Shown: positions 44,534-53,137 of the stretch, one piece after another
Layout of the letters: each line of letters begins with the position of its first letter
Numbering within the stretch: the first letter of the stretch is position 1
Assembly: GCA_963668435.2 (NCBI GenBank)
Contig: CAXXSC010000003.1
Span: forward strand, 1 to 64,000
DNA from: G963668435 sp963668435
GTDB lineage: Bacteria > Latescibacterota > Latescibacteria > Latescibacterales > Latescibacteraceae
Length of the DNA: 64,000 nt
Reading direction: 5' to 3'
The notes under the pieces: generated by a model
Seen by the model: only the letters and a program-made list of their open reading frames with translations
What the model was told of the DNA's origin: nothing
Database searches by the model: none
Position numbers and translations under genes: made by a program

Positions 44534-45910
44534 TCACTTGCTGATGTCCGGCATCGGGATGTCGGTCCGTATCTCTTTGAACATCCGGTGCCGCATGTTT
44601 CCGAGCCACCTGTCCGGGTGCGGCTGGCTCAGATCGACTGCCGCTATAGCATAGCCGGGCCGTTTGTCAGCCGCGGCGATCAAATTGCCCCACGGATCGT
44701 AAATGTTGCTGGCTATGTCATAGCCGGAAACAGCCATATAAACCTGATTCTCAATACAGCGTGCCGGTGGAAGTTTCGGATTTCCTCCCCATACCGGCAG
44801 GAATATGATTTCTGCACTCTGAAGTGCAAGCGCCCGTGCCGGTTCGACATATTGCAGGTCGAAGCAGATCATCATCCCGATCCGGCCGAAATCGGTGTCG
44901 AACACCGGGAACGAGTCGCCGGGAGTTACTCCGCCCTCGAGTTCCTCGCGCGGTATGGTCACCTTGCGATATTTTCCGGCAACCTTACCCTGACGGTCGA
45001 TAAGCACCGCTGTGCAGTATATCGCCTGCCCGTCGCGTTCTTCGAGACCGGCGACAATATACATGTTCCATTTTTTCGCGAGCCTGCCAAGCCGTTCGGT
45101 CGAGGGCCCCGGTATGGGTTCGGCAGAATCAATATATGCGCCGCCATGTATCCCGACAAGGTTAATCACTTCGCCCATGCACAGAATATCACAGCCTTCC
45201 TTGCCTGCCTCCTCGCCGATTTTGCAGAATTCCTCGACACTCTCCGCCGCCGTGGACAGGTTCCTCGGAAAACAGTTAACCGTGCCGATCCTGACAATAC
45301 GCTCTGCCGGTTTCTCTGCCGTTTCGAGTACGATGCTGTCCCACCAGACCGTTCCCTGGGCGGTGAAACGGAGATAGAGCTCGATGCTGACCGATTCGGC
45401 GTTGTCCGGCGCCTGAAAAACAGCCCCGGCTTTTCGCCACCCGTTTTCTTCAGGCATGTCAGGGACATACTCAGGCTGTCCAACCCGTCTGCCATTGCCA
45501 TCCCGCCAGTCGAGCATGGCGATGACACAGCGCTCTGGATGGGATATGCGCCTGGTACAATACGAGGCTTCGAAACGGCAATATCCGCCTGATTCAATGC
45601 CCTTGACCAGTTTACGCCAGCAACCGTAGGTCGCACTGTTGGATACTCCCGAGATCGCGAGACTTCCAGTTCCATCGATGCTTGGCTGATCAGCGACCGA
45701 AAACTCCGGCGAAATCTCCTCGCGCGGGCTCCAGTGTGTCCAGCCCTGTTCCTCGACGTGCTGTTCCGAGGAAAACGTATGAGCCTTGAAAAGCACCTTG
45801 TCAGCCGCCGTGCCCGGAATTGCCCGGAAAACCATGATGAAGAGACAGAACAGCAGGATAGAGTCAGCCTTAATAACTGAAAACGGGTATTTCCTGACTT
45901 TCAGATTCAT
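44534..45910 (-). CDS. Exported nitrilase-superfamily hydrolase with N-terminal beta-sandwich region
   Basis: A 458-residue protein with an N-terminal hydrophobic signal (about 10-32). Residues about 40-200 look like a carbohydrate-binding-type beta-sandwich (GYCRFEASYCTRRI, VSIELYLRFTAQGTVWWDSIVLE). Residues 205-450 are a carbon-nitrogen hydrolase with the full triad: Glu in ILCMGEVINLVG, Lys in GKYRKVTIP and Cys in GMMICFDLQYVEPA. Nitrilase enzymes cut amide or nitrile bonds; this one is exported and possibly sugar-binding, so a glycan-linked amide is a reasonable guess. It lies in the operon between a TIM-barrel gene and a Gfo/Idh/MocA gene. Confidence 0.85.
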   Translation of the reverse strand: MNLKVRKYPFSVIKADSILLFCLFIMVFRAIPGTAADKVLFKAHTFSSEQHVEEQGWTHWSPREEISPEFSVADQPSIDGTGSLAISGVSNSATYGCWRKLVKGIESGGYCRFEASYCTRRISHPERCVIAMLDWRDGNGRRVGQPEYVPDMPEENGWRKAGAVFQAPDNAESVSIELYLRFTAQGTVWWDSIVLETAEKPAERIVRIGTVNCFPRNLSTAAESVEEFCKIGEEAGKEGCDILCMGEVINLVGIHGGAYIDSAEPIPGPSTERLGRLAKKWNMYIVAGLEERDGQAIYCTAVLIDRQGKVAGKYRKVTIPREELEGGVTPGDSFPVFDTDFGRIGMMICFDLQYVEPARALALQSAEIIFLPVWGGNPKLPPARCIENQVYMAVSGYDIASNIYDPWGNLIAAADKRPGYAIAAVDLSQPHPDRWLGNMRHRMFKEIRTDIPMPDISK

Positions 45911-45997
45911 ATCTCATTCTCCGATTACGGACTCATGGAAAACACGACGGTTTTTTGCCGACACCATCGTTTGCGTGACAGTCGGCCCGGCGAATGA

Positions 45998-46918
45998 TCA
46001 GCCTTCGAACAGCTCCTTCATTTCCTTGATCTTTTTCGGCACCTCGATGAACGGATCGCCTTTCGATTCGTATTCGAGCGCTATCCAGCCCTTGTAGCCG
46101 CCCTCCATGAGAAGGTCGCAGATACGGTGAAGGTCCGCTTTTTCGCGGGAACCGTCCTCCTGCACCCACATCTCGACCTTGAACTGCACATTCTTTGCGT
46201 AGGGAATAGCCTGACGGATACTGTTGTAATAATCGAAACGATAGTTGCCGGTGTCGAGATTGACCCCGAACCAGTCATGCGGGCCGACAGCCTCGACAAT
46301 TGCCATGTGATCCTTGATATCCGAGGTGAATGATCCATGGTTTTCCACGCCAAGGTTCACTCCGCGTTCGGCGGCATGGTCGAGACAGGCGCGGATGGAG
46401 TCGGCCACCCACTTGATGCCGTCCTCACGGCTAACACCGTCCGACAGGTTGCCGGCGAAAATCCTGATATGAGGTGCCCAGAGTTCGGCGGCATAATCGA
46501 TCCAGCGTTTGACATTGTCGATCTGTCCCTGACGGCCGGGGCCTTCCGGTTTATTAAAATTGTTACGGATAGCGGTGCCTGAAATTGTCATGCCGTTATC
46601 GAGTACACGGTGACGGAGTTCGCGGAGGTACTTGTTATCGAATCCATCTTTGAAATAATACGAGGTCAGTTCGATGCCGGAGAGATTGAGTTTCGCCGCC
46701 CAGTCGATGAGACGGAAAAGGTCCATACGGCCGTCAGTGAGATGCTCCCTGAAAGAATACGCCGCCAGGGCAATACGCATGTTCAGGGGGCCTTTCACAG
46801 GTGCTGCGAGCGCGGGAGCAGCCGCGGTCATACCGGCTCCGGCCAGAGCCACGCCGCACCGTTTCAGGGCGTTTCGCCGCGAGAGAGCCGTTCTTTCTGT
46901 GCCAGTGTGCTTTTCCAT
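45998..46918 (-). CDS. Tat-exported sugar isomerase/epimerase-like TIM barrel
   Basis: A 306-residue protein with a Tat signal (LSRRNALKRCG) and an AP-endonuclease-2 TIM barrel. Conserved metal-site segments are NLGVENHGSF near residue 195, FGVNLDTGNYRFD near residue 220, QFKVEMWVQEDG near residue 245 and WIALEYESKGDPF near the end. It is distinct from the operon's other TIM-barrel protein in sequence but shares the plan. Likely a periplasmic keto-sugar isomerase, epimerase or dehydratase. It follows the PhoD-like gene by 27 bases. Confidence 0.87.
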   Translation of the reverse strand: MEKHTGTERTALSRRNALKRCGVALAGAGMTAAAPALAAPVKGPLNMRIALAAYSFREHLTDGRMDLFRLIDWAAKLNLSGIELTSYYFKDGFDNKYLRELRHRVLDNGMTISGTAIRNNFNKPEGPGRQGQIDNVKRWIDYAAELWAPHIRIFAGNLSDGVSREDGIKWVADSIRACLDHAAERGVNLGVENHGSFTSDIKDHMAIVEAVGPHDWFGVNLDTGNYRFDYYNSIRQAIPYAKNVQFKVEMWVQEDGSREKADLHRICDLLMEGGYKGWIALEYESKGDPFIEVPKKIKEMKELFEG

Positions 46919-46945
46919 AACTGTCCTTTATTTGTCAATGGAACT

Positions 46946-48469
46946 TCAATCTGCCGATTTTTCCGTTTTGTAGAGCTGGTTGCCTTTTTCATCATAAAAC
47001 GCGAATTCGAGAGAGGGGTCTTTCGCTTCTCCGGGTGCGAGCGACACCCTGAGAAAACCTCCCGAGCTTTCTTTCTGCATATAGGGCTGTTTGATGAGCG
47101 CGTCGGGATCGGTTGATTCCGGGTCGCCGGGTTTCCTGCCGAGACGTGAATTGGCATCGACAAGCGCGCCGCATGAGAACTCCTCGAATCCCGATGGATG
47201 TACGGAATGGTACTGCCAGTGACGGTCGCCGCAGATAATGTAGAAATTCTTGCCGAGGAAACCGTTTTTCTTCAGCCATGCGAAGAACTCGTCGCCCTCA
47301 TGGCGGAATCCGTTGTGGTTAACATGATTGTCTGTTTTGTAGGCGTCGTCGGGGCCGACCATCGGTGTCGGTGAAATGAGAAGTTTGAATGAGGCATCGC
47401 TGGCAAGGAGGGTTTCTTTCAGCCAGGAGAGCTGTTCCGTGCCCCAGAGCGTTTTGTCCGGGCCGTCCGGCATGCTGTTGTCGGAGCGGTAATCCCGGCC
47501 CTCAGTGAACCACAGCTGAAGGTCGCGGTTGATGCGGACTGTGCGGTAGGTCCTGATCGTTTCACCCAGCGGATCGGCGACCGGCACCTGTTCGAGGAAA
47601 ATCCTGATGCCGTCAGCATTGGATGGGAATGCCGCTCCATCTGGCTTCGGGCCGCCGCCGATGTCGCTCGTGTCAGAGTCGTTGTAGCGGTGATCGTGAT
47701 CGTCCTTTTCCCAGTAAACGGGGACCTCGCTAAACAGTTTCACATAGCGCGGCTGGAGAAACTGCTGATGCCATTTCTTCCGCATTTCGGGGATCGTTTT
47801 CGCCCGTGTCCCGACCGGGTGATCGTAATAGACATTGTCGCCGGTGCCGACGAAAAAATCGGGCTTCATCATGGCAATCGATTCAAGCGCCGGATAGCCG
47901 AGATTCTTGTCGTCACCCTGATAGGCCGTTTCGGGCCTGTCAGGTTTCCCGTGGTGGAAGAAATGGTAGTTCATACCGGTGACCACGACGAAGCTGACCG
48001 GTTCGGTGACTGTCGAGTCAGGGAGCGTGCGGAACGTCCGGGTCTCGCCATTCTCCGTGTTTTCCTCGTCCGGGCCGTAGACCAGCCGGTAGTAGTAGCG
48101 GACTCCGGGCCTCAGACGGTCGACCTTAACCTTGACGATGTAATCGTTTTCGGGCGCTGCCCGCATCCAGCCGGTCCTGAGATAGTGTGGGAAATCAGGT
48201 TCGGTGGAAATGTCGAAACAGGCCACGCCGGGAACACCGGGAAGGTCGCCGCTGGCGAGTGTGTCAGCCGCAGTCAGCCGTGATTGAAGAATGGCGCCGT
48301 TCCTCGACAGTTCACCAGTCATTTCGCCCTGTACATGGAAAATGGTGGGAACGGCGGACTCTTCAACAGGCTTTTTTTCACAGGCGCTCACTGCCAGAAC
48401 GAGCAGGAGCATCAACACCGTCAAAACTTTCAGATCAGTCACGGGCGGCTGTGTGTTAGCATACTTCAT
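46946..48469 (-). CDS. PhoD-like metallophosphatase lipoprotein
   Basis: A 507-residue lipoprotein (lipobox AVSAC near residue 29). An N-terminal fibronectin-like domain (about 40-150) precedes a PhoD-type calcineurin-like phosphoesterase with metal-site motifs VGTGDNVYYDHPVG near residue 230, EKDDHDHRYND near residue 275 and ICGDRHWQYHSVHP near residue 420. It should hydrolyse phosphate mono- or diesters outside the cytoplasm. Its ATG overlaps the upstream gene's stop by one base (TAATG), which fixes the start and implies coupling. It is the only phosphatase in the operon. Confidence 0.87.
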   Translation of the reverse strand: MKYANTQPPVTDLKVLTVLMLLLVLAVSACEKKPVEESAVPTIFHVQGEMTGELSRNGAILQSRLTAADTLASGDLPGVPGVACFDISTEPDFPHYLRTGWMRAAPENDYIVKVKVDRLRPGVRYYYRLVYGPDEENTENGETRTFRTLPDSTVTEPVSFVVVTGMNYHFFHHGKPDRPETAYQGDDKNLGYPALESIAMMKPDFFVGTGDNVYYDHPVGTRAKTIPEMRKKWHQQFLQPRYVKLFSEVPVYWEKDDHDHRYNDSDTSDIGGGPKPDGAAFPSNADGIRIFLEQVPVADPLGETIRTYRTVRINRDLQLWFTEGRDYRSDNSMPDGPDKTLWGTEQLSWLKETLLASDASFKLLISPTPMVGPDDAYKTDNHVNHNGFRHEGDEFFAWLKKNGFLGKNFYIICGDRHWQYHSVHPSGFEEFSCGALVDANSRLGRKPGDPESTDPDALIKQPYMQKESSGGFLRVSLAPGEAKDPSLEFAFYDEKGNQLYKTEKSAD

Positions 48470-49893
48470 TATTTGGATGCCGCCTCTTTGCACATTTTCA
48501 GGGCCTCTGTGGTCACGTAATATTTCGCGAGCATATTGGCCTTTTCCCACGCGGGCATCGGTTCGCCGTCAAGATACTCCAGGAATCTGTCTGTGACCTG
48601 TCCGAAATGGGCCTCGTGGCCGACACGGTAGCTGTCGGGAACATCGATACGCCAGCGGTCTTTCTCGTCTTCAACACTGAGGCCGGGATAATCGCCCGAT
48701 GCCAGCGAGCCGATAAATGTCTTGAGCGCGCTGCCCACGGCAGCCGTGTCGGCGCCCGGAGCAGGCTGTATGTAGAGTTCGGGGCGGAAATTCTGTTCTT
48801 TGCCCTGAAGAATGAGAATCTCGGCTTTCGTGCCCTTGATGATGGAGTAGTGGGTGTCGCCGGTGCCTTTCGGGGCTACATAGTTCCAGATGACCTCAGC
48901 CTTGCAGTTCACACCCTTGAGGTTGAACACGACATCGCCGTTGCAGTAATAGGGATAGTTGCCGTCCTTGTCGAGCTTGAACTGCGGCGGGAAATCCTTG
49001 AGGGTAATCGTTTTGTACTGATCCTCGGTGAGGATTGTCGGCCAGTGTGAGGATTTGACGACAGAAACGTCACTCGTGTAATCGATCGGGGTGTCGGGAT
49101 GCAGGATCCAGAACATGAGATCGACAAGATGTGTCGTGATGTCGACGAGGCCCTCTCCCTGCACCGAGGTGTCGAAGAACCACCAGGGACGTTTGAGTTG
49201 GTTGCCGGCGACGATTTTAGAAAGATGATGAACGCTGCTCTTGATAACAGCCGGATCATCGGGCGTGCCCTGTTGGATTGTGCCGAACACCGATTCCTCA
49301 TTGGCGAGAAGGCGTTGGAGAGTGCTGGTGATCTCGAAACGCTCGGTCATGATATCATAGGCGATGAGACCTTTTTCCTCAGCGGTGTCGAGAACATATT
49401 TGAGTGTGTCGAATTTGTCGGGATCGATGAGCCAGGGTTTGTCCGAGAGAACGTTGAATCCGGAATCCACACATGCCTTGATCGTATCGATTTTCTGGTT
49501 GTTCTTGCCGGAAAGCACGGCTATGTCACCGAAATGATCACGGAAGAGGACATCCTCGAAATCGTCGCCGAGATAGACATGATAACGCCAGTCCGCGGGA
49601 TTGTCCTCACGGTTGTTGAACGGTGTGACACGGGCCATGTGATCGGTGAAATCCTCATCCACTGGCGCGTATATCTTGACCTCGGGCGAGATGCCGTCGT
49701 AGGAGGCGCGTTTAAATACGAGGGCAGCGTGGAAATGGCCGGGTTCTATCACCACGAAACGGTGAAGGCCGTCGGCAGCCTGTTTTGCCGCGTCTGCGGG
49801 TTTGTCCTGGCTCGCGCAGCCGAAAGCGAGGCAGGATATCAGCAGGATTGAAAGCAGGACTACCGAATTGTTTGCCATGCTGAGCATTGTCAT
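48469..49893 (-). CDS. Gfo/Idh/MocA-type lipoprotein with putative oxidoreductase C-terminal domain
   Basis: A 474-residue lipoprotein (lipobox AFGCA, Cys about residue 26) and first gene of the operon. The N-terminal half resembles a Rossmann domain, but FVVIEPGHFHAALVF replaces the usual GxGxxG motif and SDKPWLIDP stands where EKP is expected. The C-terminal half matches the putative-oxidoreductase C-terminal domain family (PWWFFDTSVQGEGLVDITTH in part: SVQGEGLVDITTHLVD). NAD binding is therefore uncertain. The stop overlaps the ATG of the PhoD-like gene. A second Met, at codon 3, is possible. The promoter should lie between here and 50.1 kb. Confidence 0.82.
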   Translation of the reverse strand: MTMLSMANNSVVLLSILLISCLAFGCASQDKPADAAKQAADGLHRFVVIEPGHFHAALVFKRASYDGISPEVKIYAPVDEDFTDHMARVTPFNNREDNPADWRYHVYLGDDFEDVLFRDHFGDIAVLSGKNNQKIDTIKACVDSGFNVLSDKPWLIDPDKFDTLKYVLDTAEEKGLIAYDIMTERFEITSTLQRLLANEESVFGTIQQGTPDDPAVIKSSVHHLSKIVAGNQLKRPWWFFDTSVQGEGLVDITTHLVDLMFWILHPDTPIDYTSDVSVVKSSHWPTILTEDQYKTITLKDFPPQFKLDKDGNYPYYCNGDVVFNLKGVNCKAEVIWNYVAPKGTGDTHYSIIKGTKAEILILQGKEQNFRPELYIQPAPGADTAAVGSALKTFIGSLASGDYPGLSVEDEKDRWRIDVPDSYRVGHEAHFGQVTDRFLEYLDGEPMPAWEKANMLAKYYVTTEALKMCKEAASK

Positions 49894-50147
49894 GATGTGA
49901 CTCCATTTTTAATAGTATCAGTTGAATTTTATATGTTTTCTTGCCATCTAATATGTATAATAAGAATAGAGGTCCGTGGCAACCGAAGTTTCATTGCCGT
50001 GTTGAATTAATATCAATGAAATGCCGTGTTGACATTGCTGTTTTTCGTGAAGTGTAATGCCGTTAGCGTCCATTTTCGGCCTTTCTCTGTATCTATCTGA
50101 ACTCGATGTCGAAAGAATTTCCGGTTTTTGTCAGCGTCGGAGGAGCC

Positions 50148-50528
50148 ATGAAACGAAGAGCTTGTCTTTTATTCTGTGGGCAGAGTATTTTCGCGCTGAG
50201 CGGATTGGGGTGTTCGATTAAGTGGGAAGACTCGAAGAATGACACGCCTTCCAGGTCCGCTATACCGGCCGGTGGCGCTTCGGGAACGGGATACACGCCG
50301 CGAGCCTCACGGAATCAGGGGCCGACCGATCTTAAGACTCTGGATACCCTGCTGAAAAAATCAGGATGCCCACTGAGCGAGGGCCAGATTAATTATTTCC
50401 TCGGCCTGGAGCGTGATGCGGACTTTTCGGCGGCCATGAAAGAGGCGCTTGATGCTAAACAGCTCGAAGCGATTAAAACCGGCACTCAGGGGCGTCGTGG
50501 CGGTAGGAGAGGCAGACGCCGCCGCTAA
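50148..50528 (+). CDS. Small putative lipoprotein with Arg/Gly-rich tail
   Basis: A 126-residue protein of no family I recognise. It begins MKRRACLLFCG and has a possible lipobox (SGLGC near residue 22). The middle (about 65-105) is helical: TLLKKSGCPLSEGQINYFLG. The end is a run of Arg and Gly (RGGRRGRRRR). GGAGG (50139-50144) lies 4-8 bases before the ATG and decides this start. It precedes the AAC(3)-fold gene by 60 bases in the same direction. The helical part resembles short periplasmic metal- or stress-sensor proteins, which is weak inference. Confidence 0.6.
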   Translation: MKRRACLLFCGQSIFALSGLGCSIKWEDSKNDTPSRSAIPAGGASGTGYTPRASRNQGPTDLKTLDTLLKKSGCPLSEGQINYFLGLERDADFSAAMKEALDAKQLEAIKTGTQGRRGGRRGRRRR

Positions 50529-50588
50529 TGTCAAAAATAATGTGATTGATCTAACTATTGTCTGAATTTTCAGGAAAGGAAGTTCCGT

Positions 50589-51368
50589 GTGGCTGAGACG
50601 GTGACGAAGCGAAAGCTGACAAATGCATTGAAAAAACTGGGTTTGGGTGCGGGCATGAACGTAATGGTTCACAGCTCGCTTTCACGTTTCGGCCATGTTG
50701 ACGGCGGTGCGGAAACAGTAATAGAGGCGCTTCTTGAGACAGTGCATCCCGATGGCACGGTATTCATGCCTGTCATGACTTTCGGAACTCCGTTCAATGT
50801 CCGGTCGACTCCCTCGCAGACTGGACTGGTTACCGAGACGTTCAGACAGCGTGCCGATACTGTGCGCAGTTTGAGCCCGACACACTCCATTGTGGGTGTC
50901 GGCCCCGATGCGGAGCGTATCCTTGCCGGTCATGACACCGATCTGCCTTATGGCCCGAATGGCCCCGGTTCACCTCTGGAAAAACTGCTCGAAGAGGATG
51001 CGGCAATACTTCTGATGGGCGTTTCGCATGACAGAAACACCATGGCGCACATGATTTTGTATTATCTCGATCACCCGTTTCTCGAGCAATGGCGCGAGGT
51101 TGAGGTTACAGATGATGACGGCAGTGTCCGTAAGGTCAGGGTCAGGCATCCGGGCTGCGGTGACGGTTTCGCAAATCTTGACAAGGTGCTCGATGAAGAG
51201 GGTGTTCAGCTGAAACTGAAAGTCGGAGACGCCGTTCTGCGCTTTGTCAGGGCGCGTGATTTGGTAAAAGTTGGAATGCGGGCAGTGAGATGGAATCCGA
51301 TGCTTCTGTTCTGTGGACGATTCGATTGTCCGTTCTGCGGCTATGCGGCTTCGGATCTGGATATATAG
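50589..51368 (+). CDS. AAC(3)-family N-acetyltransferase
   Basis: A 259-residue protein of the aminoglycoside 3-N-acetyltransferase fold. The motif VMVHSSLSRFGHVDGGAETV near residue 20, PTHSIVGVGPDAE near residue 98 and GPNGPGSPLEKL near residue 120 are the family pattern, with a His in SHDRNTMAH near residue 155 at the expected active site. It transfers an acetyl group from acetyl-CoA to an amino group. In this setting an amino-sugar substrate is at least as likely as an antibiotic. A CxxC pair (CPFCGY) close to the C-terminus is unusual. It starts with GTG after AGGAAAGGA. Confidence 0.85.
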   Translation: MAETVTKRKLTNALKKLGLGAGMNVMVHSSLSRFGHVDGGAETVIEALLETVHPDGTVFMPVMTFGTPFNVRSTPSQTGLVTETFRQRADTVRSLSPTHSIVGVGPDAERILAGHDTDLPYGPNGPGSPLEKLLEEDAAILLMGVSHDRNTMAHMILYYLDHPFLEQWREVEVTDDDGSVRKVRVRHPGCGDGFANLDKVLDEEGVQLKLKVGDAVLRFVRARDLVKVGMRAVRWNPMLLFCGRFDCPFCGYAASDLDI

Positions 51369-51401
51369 TTTTTTGGTAATAGTCGGTTTTCTCGATTGAT
51401 T

Positions 51402-51413
51402 ATCGTTAACGAT
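51402..51413. promoter_or_regulatory. Perfect 12-base palindrome, possible operator
   Basis: ATCGTTAACGAT is a perfect palindrome 33 bases after the AAC(3)-fold gene, in the 288-base gap before the Gfo/Idh/MocA triplet. Dimeric repressor sites have this shape, but a single copy proves nothing. Confidence 0.3.
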
Positions 51414-51607
51414 TGCAATGCGAATGGCAAGGTTCGGTGCTGAAAGAACAGGTATGTCCAGACGTTTCTCTATGAGCGTTCCGGTCTCTTATTATTTCCT
51501 CTCTGATATATTTCTTTTTTTGTTCACAGCGGTTGCGCTCCCCTCATAACACTATTATATTAAAAAATTGAATTATTCTCGAAAGTTTTCTTTCGCTATC
51601 TATTGCG

Positions 51608-51613
51608 TATAAT
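51608..51613 (+). promoter_or_regulatory. Consensus -10 box upstream of the Gfo/Idh/MocA triplet
   Basis: TATAAT, a perfect -10, lies 43 bases before the ATG at 51657. There is no good -35 at 16-18 bases upstream, so activation by a regulator is possible. Confidence 0.4.
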
Positions 51614-51656
51614 GAGTTGTCAAATAAAAGAAACAAGCATCGAGAGGAGCGTAACA

Positions 51657-52955
51657 ATGAATCAGGGGACACCGTCTCGCAGGGGATTTCTGAAAGCCTC
51701 TGCACTTAGCGCAACAACAGCGGCATTCGGAACAGCGGTACCTTCCAGTGTACTCGGCGCCAATGATCGTATCAATATCGCGTTTATCGGTACAGGAGGC
51801 AGGGGTTCCGGGCTTATGAGAGACGTTGTCAGGCGGAGCGAAGAAGAAAATGTCAAGGTCGTTGCCGTCTGTGATGTTTTCAGAAAACGTCTCGATCAGG
51901 CGAAAGCGGCCTCCGGCGGTGACGATTACATGGATTACCGAAAGATTATTGACCGCAAGGATATCGATGCTGTCGTGATTGCCACACCCGATCACTGGCA
52001 TTCGAAAATGAGCATCGAGGCCATGGAGTCTGGCAAGGACGTCTATTGCGAAAAGCCCATGACCCTGAACTGTGAGCAGGCCATCGAGGTCCGCGATGCT
52101 GTGAAAAGAACCGGACGTGTCATGCAGGTCGGTCCCCAGCGCACCTCCCAGGACAAGTGGTGGAATGCTCATGAGATGATCAGCAAAGACCGTCTGGGCA
52201 AGGTCACCTGGGCGCAGGGAAGCTGGAACCGCAACAACCGCGGCAACAGTGTTTTTGGCACCTCGAGCAGGCGCGACGATCCTGTCGGCCCTCACATGAC
52301 CGGTGAAGGTTATGTTGATTGGGATATGTGGCTCGGCCACAAATGGGATCTTGCTCCGAGAGTCCCCTGGCATCCCAACCGTTTCTTCTATTTCCGCGGT
52401 TATTTTGATTACAATGGCGGCGTAGCCACCGACCTTCTTTATCACTATCTCGCTCCGATCCAGATCGCCATTGTCGGCAAAGACGGCGAGTATCCTTCCA
52501 GGGTCAACGCAGGTGGTGGTCTTTTCGATAATAACGACGGCCGCGAAGTGCCCGATGTTTTCATGATGAATGTCGATTATCCGAGCAAATGGACCGCCTC
52601 CCTTGAAAGTGTTCTCACCAACGAATATTACCGTCCCACACGTCTTTACGGCCGTTACGGCACAATGGAATTCACCGATTCAACTGACTTTATCGATGTC
52701 AACAGCACCGGCACGTTCAAGGACGAATTCCGCAAGAACAATGACGGTTTTGATCACATGATCGTTCCGCCTGAGGGTGGACGCCGTGACATGTTCGGTA
52801 ATTTCTTCGACGTGATCCGCAAGGGCGGAGAATTGAACTGTAATGCCAATCTCGGTGCGACCACCATGGTTGCGATCAAGATGGCGGTCGAATCCTACCG
52901 CAGAAGCAAGACAATGCTGTGGGATGCAGCGAAAGAGCAGATGATCGAAGGCTGA
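51657..52955 (+). CDS. Tat-exported Gfo/Idh/MocA oxidoreductase, triplet copy 1
   Basis: A 432-residue protein with a Tat signal (SRRGFLKASA), a Rossmann fold (FIGTGGRGSGL), the catalytic EKP motif in VYCEKPMTLN near residue 135 and a C-terminal domain ending in KTMLWDAAKEQMI. GAGGAG lies 9 bases before the ATG. Copies 2 and 3 follow on the same strand with the same core (KVTWAQGS.NRN, DWDMWLGHK, NYNGGVATDLL), so the three arose by tandem duplication. It should act on a sugar in the periplasm. Confidence 0.92.
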   Translation: MNQGTPSRRGFLKASALSATTAAFGTAVPSSVLGANDRINIAFIGTGGRGSGLMRDVVRRSEEENVKVVAVCDVFRKRLDQAKAASGGDDYMDYRKIIDRKDIDAVVIATPDHWHSKMSIEAMESGKDVYCEKPMTLNCEQAIEVRDAVKRTGRVMQVGPQRTSQDKWWNAHEMISKDRLGKVTWAQGSWNRNNRGNSVFGTSSRRDDPVGPHMTGEGYVDWDMWLGHKWDLAPRVPWHPNRFFYFRGYFDYNGGVATDLLYHYLAPIQIAIVGKDGEYPSRVNAGGGLFDNNDGREVPDVFMMNVDYPSKWTASLESVLTNEYYRPTRLYGRYGTMEFTDSTDFIDVNSTGTFKDEFRKNNDGFDHMIVPPEGGRRDMFGNFFDVIRKGGELNCNANLGATTMVAIKMAVESYRRSKTMLWDAAKEQMIEG

Positions 52956-53137
52956 TCTTTCGGCTTGCTGTTAAGAGTGTGCCGTTTAACGAATGCAGTA
53001 TGACTGGCAAAAGTGGGGAAACTGTTTGTGATGTTAATGCAGAAATTTTATCATCCGGTACACACTCTTATTCAGGTCTGAAAGATATGTAATTTAAACT
53101 GGCTTTAATGACTGAATGACATAACAAGGAGTTTTGA

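Noticed and set aside
50589..51368. An antibiotic-resistance cassette
   Set aside because: No integron, transposase or other resistance gene is nearby, and the gene sits in a catabolic region with codon use like its neighbours.
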